The notes below the pieces were generated by a model. It was not told where the DNA came from. It made no database searches and saw only the letters and a program-made list of their open reading frames with translations. The translations under genes and the position numbers were made by a program. Below, in pieces: positions 11,961-22,700 of a stretch of DNA of 44,697 nucleotides (positions within the stretch are counted from its first letter, which is position 1; each line of letters opens with the position of its first letter). Source of the DNA: Sperchopsis tessellata (Eukaryota; Arthropoda; Insecta; Coleoptera; Hydrophilidae); NCBI GenBank assembly GCA_033557685.1, contig JAWQRN010000056.1, forward strand, positions 1 through 44,697, read 5' to 3'.

Positions 11961-12869
11961 GATATAGCCTGTAGAATGTTTTTTTTTTTGCTTTGAAGTA
12001 GATATTTAAATAATGGAAGTTAATGACCAAAATAGAAAAATAAATTTTTCCTTAAAAACAAAAAACAACATAATTTTGTATGCACTAGAAAAATGAATTA
12101 CAGAGATACCCTATACGAACATCGAAATTGAGTCACCCTCTAAAATAGGGACATGTTGGATTTGTATGATTCGTTTAAATAGTACTTGCATATACATTTC
12201 GTACCGATATGAACTTCATTGGATTGTCTGTATGTGAAATACACTTGTCACAGGCATAAGTGAACAAAATGAATCATATGCCTACGTGCGTGGTCGGATA
12301 CTGGTTGTACTTGTACGGATTCGTATTGTATAAAATATGTACCAGTGCATATACATTTCGTATAAATAATATAAATAGTATCAGGCTATATGCAGTGTAC
12401 GGAAACTACAATGTACCAAAAATAGACTACACAGTGAACGACCGGCTATAATACGATACAAATACAGAAGAGCACTAGTATTGCAGCTCAGAGTACTGGG
12501 TCGCAATATAACGATATATGAATAGTTCTCATAAAAGATAATACATACAGTTCTAATCTTTTATTTATCAGTAACAAAACTCCAAAAAGAGTTGTATCGC
12601 CCACCTGTAGTATACAAGATGAATCTTTATCTTAAGTTAGGTTACTTAAAATGTCAGTCATTTGTTGATACATCATAAAATTACTCACACTCATAATTTT
12701 AATTAATAAGTTCTGGTTTTAAAAATGAATATTGACATCGCGATTATAATTAATATTGAGTTGATATTGTAGTAGAGAAAGTTAAATGATCACACATCCT
12801 TTAGTTTTGTAATTAAAATGTAGTGTTGAGAAATGTATTATTTAATACTTATTAATTTTAATTATTTAC
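11961..12869. other. No gene recognised
   Basis: AT-rich DNA downstream of csw exon 3 on its strand, so probably within the next csw intron. The block GCATATACATTTCGTA occurs twice (near 12187 and 12347), a hint of a decayed repeat. I looked for the second SH2 domain of csw on the - strand here and did not find it. Confidence 0.4.
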
Positions 12870-13064
12870 CTTTCAGTTGTAGGATCTGCACAATTGAATG
12901 GATACCTCAATTCTATTATTTCACCATTCTTCTCCTTCAGTTGTCCTTGGTTTTCCATGTAATACTGGACAAGTTCCGAAAGAGTGGCAAATTTTTCACC
13001 ACCATAGAGATCGTAGAAGTCTCCAGAATTCTGAATTTTAATATGAGTAACCTCGCCATTTCTC
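12870..13064 (-). CDS. csw: csw coding exon 3 (second half of N-SH2)
   Basis: 195 nt between acceptor TTACAG and donor GTAAAT. It encodes [17 protein letters not shown] through NCADPTTE and two bases of Arg111. It ends exactly where the second SH2 domain (WFHG) would start in SHP-2. Confidence 0.95.
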
Positions 13065-15475
13065 CTGTAATAAAGTTAAACATAGATATAAAATAATAAA
13101 AACTACACAATTTAAACTAAATATGTTAAGTATTACAAAAAAACAAGTTACAGAACTACTAATTTGCCCCAATTCTATTAAATTTATTTCCAACATGTAA
13201 AGCGACAAATGCTCCAATAAATTGTTTGCATTAGAAATTAATGTTTCAAAAAGGCATATGTGACATATTTGAGGGTAAGAAGGAAAGAACACCAATCTGA
13301 ACTGAGAGGGCTAGTAAAAAGATCGAGTATCTTCAAAACAAAATCTCATGATTATGCACCTCAAAGGGAAAATGACATGAGAATGCCAGTTTTCACAACA
13401 ACTCAAGAACGCATTAAGAATGACTGGCATGTCAATGGTGATGTTTGAGACAGGCTTGAGAGAGAACATCTGAGAGTGTAATAAAAGGTTAAGAAGATTA
13501 TAACATTCCCATGGGATACACTGGACATTGAAGGAGTAATAATAAATTTCTTAAGCCTGGAGTCTTTGTCTATCTCTCTCATACAAATTTTAATGTCCAA
13601 ACAAAAATCTAAAATGCACGTCATACGCATGCAATAGTTCACGTGTATATAAAAATAAGCTGTCTGAACAAACTAATTAAATCAAATCAATATGCAGAAA
13701 AATAACTGCACAATAGTTATTTAATGCCATTTTCACACATTTTCTAGTCACGCGAGCGCATTTCGAGGACCTTCAGCAAAATACTTTATTTGTTAACCTG
13801 TTAAGAAAAGTTGTTTTTACATGCAGGTAAAATATTTGTTCATGTATGATGCATATTTTAGATTTTTAATAGACATTCTAGTATATAAAATACCTATCAA
13901 ATAGATAATATAGTCCATCACATTTAATAAGCACCTTTTTAGTTTTACAAAAGAATATATTTTTTTAATTTGATTTAAAATCGTGTGAAAAATGGGCTTT
14001 ATAAGCTAATGTGAAATACTTTCCTAAAGCCCTATTTGTTTAAAAGATGTATTTTATCATATATTTAATTTTCATTATTCACTACTATGTAATGTTTTAA
14101 TTTTGCACGTGGAGACCTTGCATATATATTATAACTTCTTATCCAAAATCCAAACAAGAGTAGCTGTCATTTTTTAAATCAATATGTAAAATCTTTGAAT
14201 AATAATTATTTTTTCCTTAATCACCCAGCAAGTTGTAAAACCTACATAAAAATACCTGTTCAATGATTTGATCAAACTACCTGTAGCTGTCATCGGCAAA
14301 CACATTCACAAAGAGATGTCATCTCCCCTCACTCTATTGATGTAGATGCTGTCTTACGCGCTGATGCCTGATCCCTCTCTATACCATTGGTATTCACCAA
14401 TGGTGAATGTTGTCATTATATCTTATTTCCCCTTATATGTGTATGTGGTTGCCGGTGACAGTCACAGGTATGTTTACATTTGCCAAGTTCCTTTCTCTAA
14501 ATATTTTTACGGTATTATTTATCTTTTTATAGTCTGATAATGTAGTTCATACGCTCCGAAACTAGTCACTCTTAATTAAGTACAATAATTGAAATATATT
14601 ATAACACACAATATCTTGTATTTCATATTAACAGGATAGGACATTTATGTTATAGTAAACTCACCCCTCCCCCAGGATAAAACCCCATCATAGCCTGAGC
14701 CACAGATACGAAAGGGTAGCAAGGTCATCCATCAAAATACTGAGCATGCAAAAACCCATTTAACCATCACAAGGGAAAAACTTATAGCCAGTAGGCCCAG
14801 TTAAGAAAGATTGTTTGTATATTCACGTGAAAAATGTTTCATGTATGATGTATATTTTTAATTTGTATAAGAATAGGCAAAAATCCCTCCTTCAAACACA
14901 ACTACTACACTAACTAAATAAATTTCAACTGCCAATACTGAAAAAGCATAAATGCTCCAAAATATATATCTTTTTTACCAATAACAACAGGAATCAATCA
15001 ATTAGCATCTAATGCACTTCCAAAGCTATACTTTAATGATGCTCTGTAATAGAGCAATAGTTCATATTATTACACAAGTGATTTGTAGTAAAACTACTGA
15101 TTATACAAGCATAATGTAAATACAAGATAAAAAATACCTGACAGATAAAGTGAAGTCTCCTCGATTAGAGGTACTAGGTCGAGCCAGGAAGCTGCAATCA
15201 ATGCCTCTTTCCATCAAAAGGTTCTCGGCCTCAATTCCATTGATAGTGGGCCAGAAACACCTGTAACATTTCAATTCTCGTCAAAATATCTAGCGCGAAT
15301 CGTTATAATACAAAAAAGAAAAAATAAACAAATGGAAATATATTGTATCATGTAAATCTGGCTTGAAATTTGACAACTGCTCTAAAAATGATTACTAAAA
15401 ACTATGGAAACAGTAAATTATATCTTGAATTAAGTATTTAATAAATAAACACATTACTTGCCTTCTCGAACTCAT
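12870..15475 (-). CDS. csw: corkscrew / SHP-2 (PTPN11) non-receptor tyrosine phosphatase, 5' part, residues 1-111
   Basis: Join of exons 15475-15462, 15260-15138 and 13064-12870 on the - strand. SHP-2 family phosphatases act in the cytoplasm. They bind phosphotyrosine on receptor tyrosine kinases and adaptors through two SH2 domains and promote Ras/MAPK signalling. The 110 complete codons seen cover the whole N-terminal SH2 domain and align without gaps to human SHP-2. The phosphotyrosine-binding Arg is at 32 (SFLARPS). Residues that lock the domain onto the phosphatase are kept: Asp61, Ala72 and Glu76 ([22 protein letters not shown] spans them). Exon phases agree throughout. The domain-opening Trp6 is Cys (RRCFWP instead of RRWFHP). 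Intron 1 is GC-AG. The second SH2 and PTP domains must lie beyond 12870 on this strand; I did not find them within the window. Upstream on the same strand is the COX14-like gene. Confidence 0.95.
13065..15137 (-). other. csw intron 2, repeat content only
   Basis: A 2.07-kb intron without a recognisable gene. The segment near 13798-13865 (GTTAAGAAAAGTTG, then TTCATGTATGATGCATATTTT) recurs in the same direction near 14808-14870, so a decayed ~70-bp repeat is duplicated here. The 62-codon + strand ORF at 13260 has no recognisable domain. Confidence 0.5.
15138..15260 (-). CDS. csw: csw coding exon 2 (first half of N-SH2)
   Basis: 123 nt between acceptor TTACAG and donor GTATTT. It encodes residues 5-46, including GIEAENLL, the Arg32 pocket and NRGDFTLSV. 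The ends leave phases 2 and 2, which match the neighbouring exons. Confidence 0.95.
15462..15475 (-). CDS. csw: csw coding exon 1 (14 nt, start codon, GC donor)
   Basis: ATGAGTTCGAGAAG encodes MSSRR up to two bases of codon 5, matching the MTSRR/MSSRR start of SHP-2 proteins. It is followed by GCAAGT at 15461-15456, the consensus for a GC-type donor. The start context AAAAATGA is plausible. No GT donor nearby would keep the frame. Confidence 0.85.
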
Positions 15476-15691
15476 TTTTAAGAACTGTGCAAAATTTCTA
15501 TAAAAATAAATTATTTCCACCGTCGAATATAACTGCTGTTAGAAACGCCATTTTGGTTTATCTCTCTGACCTTAAAACAATAATTTTTGTATTAAGTCGG
15601 ACTCTTTTCTTTTATTTGTTGTATATATTCTACTTTTACTTCCATGTAATTGAAATCAATAATAAAACGAGATATATAATATACAATAAGC

Positions 15692-15697
15692 TTTATT
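15692..15697 (-). terminator. Poly(A) signal of the COX14-like gene
   Basis: AATAAA on the - strand, 59 nt after the stop codon, is followed by AT-rich DNA. It leaves about 215 nt to the csw start codon. Confidence 0.6.
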
Positions 15698-15755
15698 TCT
15701 ATCATAAAATGTTATTTACACTAAATATTAACAAACATACACAATTTATACAATA

Positions 15756-15989
15756 TCAGGTTTTTAAATTTGTGGTAGAATCTTGCAGTAGATCCGATGA
15801 GCCTTCTAATAACAAATTTTCCTTCTGTAATAATTCCCTTTTCTGTGCTTCAGGTCTCAAAATAGTAAAATATCTGTACCATCTCTGTCCCAAACCAGTT
15901 AATCCATATACTGTTACTGCTATACAACCAACCACAAATATTTTATGTGCTTTATCAAGTAATGCACTTTTCCTAGCAATTCTCTTCAT
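15756..15989 (-). CDS. COX14-like small mitochondrial membrane protein
   Basis: A 77-codon intronless ORF. The product has a basic N-terminus (MKRIARKSALLDKAHKIF), one predicted membrane span (about residues 18-33, VVGCIAVTVYGLTGLG) and a charged C-terminal tail. The layout matches COX14, a single-pass inner-membrane factor that stabilises newly made COX1 during cytochrome c oxidase assembly: a KxF motif, TVYG in the span, and an Arg/Tyr/Tyr-Phe block (RWYRYF) just after it. Human COX14 is 57 residues, so this copy has a longer tail. The assignment rests on this short pattern only; another small mitochondrial protein is possible. An AATAAA lies 59 nt past the stop. The csw start codon is 281 nt downstream on the same strand, and the TAF1C-like gene is divergent upstream. 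Confidence 0.6.
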   Translation of the reverse strand: MKRIARKSALLDKAHKIFVVGCIAVTVYGLTGLGQRWYRYFTILRPEAQKRELLQKENLLLEGSSDLLQDSTTNLKT

Positions 15990-16618
15990 TATTATGATGC
16001 TGCTTTTATTCTACAAATTTTACTTTAAATTTTGGAAGAAGATAACCTTAAAATTTGTTTTTTTTTGTAACCTAACAAGCGCATGCGTGAGAAACTGTAA
16101 ATCAGGTGGGCAACTGTCAACCTAGTGGCAAAGAAATGAATACATTTAAATAATTTTCTAGTTATAGTTTGTAAAATTTTATGTTTATGCTTTATAGATT
16201 TGTTCTTGTTAGTTATATTTCCACTCTTTTAAAAAAAATTGCACAATGTTGTTCCGTTACTTCGGTGTTGTCCACTTCATTGTTCTCGTTGCAAGTGTAC
16301 GATGCGAAATTACTTTCCATTCTCGATATACGTTGGGTTATGAATATACAGGTAGTTAAAACAGATTTTCTCTTCTGGCGTTCTCACTGCATCTCGTAAA
16401 AATGTGTACTACAATTATAAGTGAAATTGTACATTGGCCATAAGCAACGTAACGCAGCTTATGTTACTCAGAAATTTACATAATTATGACATATCGCCCG
16501 AAGTAAGGTTATGTGTCAAACAAGCATGCGTTTTTTGCGCCAGTCCAAGAATAGCAGTATTCAAGTACATAATTTAACTATGTAACAAGATATATTTCGT
16601 CGATTAAAGTGTAGTAAA
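15990..16618. promoter_or_regulatory. Divergent promoter region, COX14-like (-) and TAF1C-like (+)
   Basis: About 630 bp separate two start codons pointing away from each other. It contains the palindromic GCGCATGCGT at 16079-16088, close to the NRF-1/EWG consensus, and a weaker relative (GCATGCG) at about 16524. No TATA box is evident in a convincing place. The + strand ORF that covers part of this region is the reverse shadow of the COX14-like gene. Confidence 0.5.
16079..16088. promoter_or_regulatory. NRF-1/EWG-like palindrome
   Basis: GCGCATGCGT differs from the ideal GCGCATGCGC at the last base. NRF-1, and its fly relative EWG, bind this motif in promoters of housekeeping and nuclear-encoded mitochondrial genes. 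It lies 90 nt upstream of the COX14-like start codon. Binding is inferred. Confidence 0.45.
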
Positions 16619-16741
16619 ATGAGTGAAACGAATAGAAGATCTTTAAATATAAAACGATACATGTATCGTTACATTTTAAAAAAGAATGTAAAACATGATT
16701 GCTATGTAGATACTTTGAGTCTGTGCAAGAAGCAAAGTGAT
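16619..16741 (+). CDS. TAF1C-like putative exon 1
   Basis: An ATG opens 41 codons (MSETNRRSLNIKRYMYRYIL onward, basic) ending at the donor GTAAGT (16742-16747) in phase 0. Exon 2 is open in phase 0 from its acceptor. The joint would read CKKQSD-ICDNNG. No homology is recognised. Confidence 0.5.
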
Positions 16742-19700
16742 GTAAGTACAGTTTATTATTAATTAATTTTTAACCGTTTTGCAACTAATGTTGTGTAATG
16801 TCCCATGCAATGTTAGTACTTACAAAGTAATTTTCTTTTATTACTAAATGTGTTTCTTGTATTTGAGAATAATATAAACGGGGAATACGTTTAACACGTT
16901 TCTTGCTATAAGGCCCTTCGGTGGATCGTGACAAGTACTTTTTCTACGCTATGTGACCCACTGGTGGGCCATATACAAGTTTTATGGCTTTTTTAAAAGA
17001 ACCGTTTTTTTATAATTTATTTTCTAATTTGGGAAAAGCTGTAAAACTATATATAGCCCACCAGTGGGTCACAGCGTAGAAAAAGTACTTGTCATGATCC
17101 ACTGGTGGGCCGTATAGCAAGAAACTACTTAAAAATATTTTTTTGTTTTCTTATTCATATATTTTTCGTAGTGAGATATACATATCCCAGTAGTTAACAA
17201 AAAGACAGTTTTAGTTGCATTATCAGAAATAAACTCTGTCCATGGGTTGCTCAGTAGACATGGTCCAACAAGCGAGTGAGCTCTATTTCTACTTTATAAA
17301 GTATTCATTGTCTAATAATGCTGAAGGTCCTCATAGCCAGGCTCACTGTAATGTGTCTTTAATTTCCCTGTAAGATTTCAAAGGAATACATGGTCATTTC
17401 TATTCCAATTGTTAACCAATAGCTATTAGTTTTTAAATTTTTATTGATATTTATATAATCTAATAGCATTTTCAGAATAAGTATTTATTAAATTAACTCG
17501 TTTTTTAAGGGTTAATATACACAATTTTTTTGCCAACATGATAAAGTTATTATATCCAAATAAATGTGCAAGACATGTATAAGATTTTCTAAGCCTATTC
17601 ATGCTATAGTTTTTTTTATTATTATTATTTAAATAGGATATATTATTGAATTTTTCTATTCACCCAATATAGTGTTGAGTAGATACGGAATTCGTTCCAG
17701 ACATTTGCGAAGAACAGTGATAATAGAAACACTGTGTATGAATCTCCATCGATTAAAAAAACAATATTAGTTTACTTTTGCCAAATTTATTATAAAAATA
17801 TATTTCATTCTTAATTACTTACCAAATGAAATTTTAAAATAATAATTTTTTTTATTTTAAAAACATATATTATGTACTTTTGCATCATATAAGTTCAATA
17901 TTGTAATATTTAATATCCCCATGTGTTAAAACAACAATCAGGATGAGTTTAAGATATATATATATAATAATATTTTGTTTTCATCTTCACTGTCGAGTCT
18001 TTTTTTATAATATAAAGCAGAAATATTTTTCATGTTTATATTTCCTGGTAATTTTTTTAAAATAACTATTTAATTTTCATTTGTAATACTTTAAAATTTT
18101 GTAACAAATGGTATCTCTGTTTGACAGTTGTATCAACACGACTCATGTTTAAACATATAGCCACGACTATTAGGTAAAAAAATTATATTGTATAATATAC
18201 AGGTGTTCAAAGTAACTTAAACTGCATGAAGACTTTTGTTACTAATAGAAGTAAGAGAAATTAAACGATAATACCTATACGAAGAATTAAAATATTTTGC
18301 TTCGATTAAAATTTATATAAGAAAACTGTATAAATTTTTATTTGAAATGTTAGACTGATTCTGATTGCTAAGTAGTCTAGAAATATTGATTATGATAAAA
18401 AAAATTACAAAGTTTATTGTTACTGACATTTTTAGAAAACTTTTATATCCTATGTTTGAAAATAAAAATTTGAAATTTTACTAATTAAACCAAATTTGTT
18501 CATTACATTTAAACTAGATACAACATAATTACAGTTTACACTAAGGATTCTATAAGTTTTATTAAAAAAAAATTGTCCGACAATCGATTAAAGGGCCTAA
18601 ACAGAATATCATTTTATATTCTAACTTTGATATACTTTAAATATCACTATTCAAGGCCACTTCAAAGGTAATTTTGAATTGAAGATTCAAAGAATGGGCA
18701 AATGAGCTACTTAAACTAAAGAAATAGATACATAAATAGCTTTTTATACAGCTAGTAAAGGAGAAATATTTTACAGTAAATTGAAATCTATTATACAGAA
18801 AAACTATTCTAATCTAATCTTCAATCACATTTAAGACTTGTACACTAATTTATATTGGGACTATACAGATATTAAGACATAGACTATACACAATATATAA
18901 GAGACACCTAACAACAATGCATTGACTCAACACTGACAATAACAGGTAGTTTGCAGATTACAGAAAAGTTTTGAATAGAATATAAAAATATTTTTCAAAA
19001 TTATAAGTATTACCTAAATTATAATATATATTAATACGAAAATTTATTCTATATAAAGGTGTACTTATTTTTTAAAGAAGTGTTATTGGAAAAATATAGG
19101 TATTTATAGTTTAAAATTTAAGTTAATTATATCATTTAATATTATTATTATAAACAGTTAAAACATTCCGTCCTCAGTGTAATCGCTTGAAGTTAGCTAT
19201 TACGGAAGTATCAACAGTTGAAAAATCAAATCATAACGTCAAACTGACAATTAAATGATAATCAAAATTTCTGCAGATTTCTGTGCCTTAAAAATGGAAT
19301 TTTTCATGTGTACACACTAGGGTTATAATAATACATATTTAAAAAAAGATATTTAATACCTGTAATAAACAGAGATCTAATTTTCTACCTTTACAGTAGC
19401 AAAATTGTTAAATGCATCAAAAATCATCAAGTACGACTCTATTATTTTCTAAAAATGTCAGTAACTGCCACATTGTCTCGAGTAAGCTTTAGACAAGTAA
19501 CGCTTACCATGTAGAATGAGGAGTCAGCTTTGCGAGAGCTGGAGCCAGTTTGAAATGTTCTGGAAGAAAGGTTGTGTTCTCATGAACCACCGACCCTACA
19601 TTAAATTCTTTCGTAAAGCTTGTAGCTGTTAATGAAGCTAATCGACTCAGTAGTTGATTTGAACAATTAGCTTGGGCGGTTTAAGTGATTTATTGTTATG

Positions 19701-22700
19701 GTTTTTTTAAAAAAACTTGTGACTAATTTGCAAACATTGGCAATGTGAAGATGAGAAACAACGAAATCATACAAGAAAGATATATAAAAATTCAAAACAA
19801 GGCTATGAAGATTAAGAAAGATAAATAGGGTACACCAGTGCCATTGAAGTAGAAGAAGCAACTTAAATACCCCAGAACCAAATGTCAATAGAAACAATAA
19901 TAAATTGTACAAATAAGGGATATATTTTAAAATACATTAATCAAAACAAGCATAGAACTAACACACATTGATAGAATTCAAAAACCTAAAATGGTATCCT
20001 TGTACAACAAATAAGAACAGAGTAGGAAGTAGTTGCCAACAACAAGCAAAAAGAAATTTAAAATACCAGACCTGCAAGAAAATTTACAGGAGACAGCAGT
20101 TTTTAGTCAAAAACCAATTAGAGACAAAATTAAAAAATATGTGATATGTTGTTGAAGTCGTTATTTCAATTAATAAATATGATACTTAATTTTTTAAACA
20201 ATAAAAAAGGTTGTGCACAAAAATAATTAAAAATTTAAAGTAAGTTTCTGGATACACTGTAGTTCATGTTATTCTGTACACCTGTATACATACTTAATAT
20301 CCTTTATTTAAAGCGATATGAAATTATTTTAAATGTTTCTATATTATGTGAATAAAAATATATTTAGCATTATTTATAAATGTAACATAGAATGAATAAA
20401 TATAAATTAATCTACAATTTTGCGTGGAAGTTTTGCAAGTATTTTACATATGTGTAAAAAGTTTGTGAACAAATTATTTGCCAAAACTTATTTTACTAAA
20501 AATCCCTAGATAAATATAGTTGTTTTCAGATCTGTGTTGATATTGGTATTAATTTTAGTGTTTGCTTATAAATAAACTTTATTTTTCAACTTTAATATAT
20601 TTATTAATTTTTTCAGATTTGTGATAATAATGGAATTACTAAAGGTGACATGATGAGAATGATTAGAAGAGATATAAAAATAAATTTCCCATATCCAGTT
20701 TGTTCACCTGAACCATCATTTTTAACAACAGATCCCTGTTTAGATATTTTAAAACAAAAAGCAGTGTACACTAAGAAATTAGATTGGTGCGTTAAAGAAT
20801 TCAAAAAAGTAAAAAACAATCTCATAAGGAAAAATATTAAAAAGGGTCGTAGAAAAGGCACAGTATTAAACATTCCTCAGTACCTTCTAGATATAGCTCA
20901 AGGAAAGCTTATTAATCCAGATCCACATTTTTCTGGAGATTATAATTGGTATTATACAGGTGGAAATTTGGAATTAATAGAGCTCAGAGATAATAAATTG
21001 TTAGTGAGACCTACGATAGGACAGCTATGTTTTATAGAGATTAATAATCCAATTAAAAATACATATGTAAAGAGTAATACAGAACCAGTATTATCCATAA
21101 ATAGCAACGTCCAAAATGATTTATTTTACATTGGTATAAGACGAAAACATACAGTGGATTTATTGGAATGTTCTTTTGATGATCGGGAGATAAAAACAAA
21201 ATTAAATTGGACTTACGATCCAGTTGAGATTCCTATAATTGATTTCAAACACAGTAGGTTTGATAAGAAAGAAGTTGCTATTTTACATTTAGATAGGGAA
21301 TTGAATGTTTATGATTTAAATCATTGCAAAGGAAATGCCATTGACATTGATGAGGTGCCAGATAAAATCTTAAGTGATAAATTGTTGCAATTTGAGTATC
21401 TATCGGAAAGTTCCTTAGTTATAATGGATCGTTTGTCTTTACATTTACTTGACAAAAGATCAGAAGTAACGCAAGTATTTAAAAGGGACCGTGGCTTTTT
21501 TGCTTGTGATGATTTTTGTTCTCTGACTTTAAATAAACGAGATGATAACTACATCTATTTTGCGACATTGCATAATATTTGTAAAGTTGATCGAAGGAAG
21601 TTTGCAACTGTTAAAAAGTGGCCACATATGTTATCGCATCCACCTTTATTTATTAAGTCTTGCTACTTTGAAAAAAATAAAGAAGAGTATATTTTTGCTG
21701 CTAGTCAGAATCAAACTAGTAAAACTATTTTAAATGATAATTATTTTGAAAACACTTTGTGTAAACATCTACCAGACAATTTGGACACACTTAAGATGAC
21801 TAATTGTACTAGACGATTTAATTTAATTGAAGATTTACCGACAAGATTAAATTTGAGTACTACAGGAATAGCAATTTGCCTTAAAGGGAATGGTAAGTTA
21901 TTTTATATTTATAATCTATCACAATAATGATAAATATGATATTACTCTATAGTTGTTTCTATAAAGCATTGTAACACTAGCTACACTGTTTGAAAGATGT
22001 TGCCTCTTTTATGAGATGGATTGCCACGAATTCCTAGTTTAGGGTAGATTGCTTTTATCAAACATACGATCTGTGTTCAACCGTAAGAGTCAGAAAATTT
22101 GATTTAATCTACTGATTCTTTTAAGATGCTGAATAAATTATTGCAAATACTTACTTTCAATTTAAAACATGGTGGGATAATAATGTTTATCAAAAGAATA
22201 CACAGTCTAAACCTGTTTTAATTTTTAACAATAAATCTATTGAAAAAAAATGATGATGCTGCCAAACTATAATGCCAATAAATACCATAATAATATATAC
22301 AGCAGCATTTTAATTGTGTTATCCTAATTTATTTGTTAAGTACATTAACAGCACAATTAAAGAAGTTATTTATCATATTTTCCAGATACTTTAATGTTTT
22401 GTTTTTTCTGCTAAATGTCCCTATACAAACTTATAAGTGCATTAACATCATACGGATTAAAAAGAAAAATTATGGGCTATCAAAATGTGTCAATGGGTCA
22501 AGTACATATGTTAACAATATTTTTACAAATGTTGAATGGCAGAAGTGTGATCAACTTTTCTATGTATGAATGGATTATAATTATGTCTTGAAATCAACTA
22601 AAACTAGACATAAAATTAAGACTCAGTGTTAAAACTCGTGAATGATATAGGAGCGTAAAGAAAATTAATCTAAAAGAACTTCAAAATAAATTTTTTTAGT

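Noticed and set aside
1..12869. Remaining csw exons (second SH2 and phosphatase domains)
   Set aside because: I looked on the - strand for WFHG, FLVRES and the HCSAGIGR-type PTP loop and saw none. They probably lie left of the window.
14380..14405. Hairpin ATTCACC-AAT-GGTGAAT in csw intron 2
   Set aside because: A 7-bp stem of this composition is expected by chance in this much sequence and has no associated feature.
15487..16125. A 212-codon + strand ORF, the longest apart from the TAF1C and mariner frames
   Set aside because: It is the complement of the COX14-like gene and its promoter. The product is low-complexity (Phe, Tyr, Asn rich) with no domain, and it runs through the poly(A) and promoter signals of the - strand gene.
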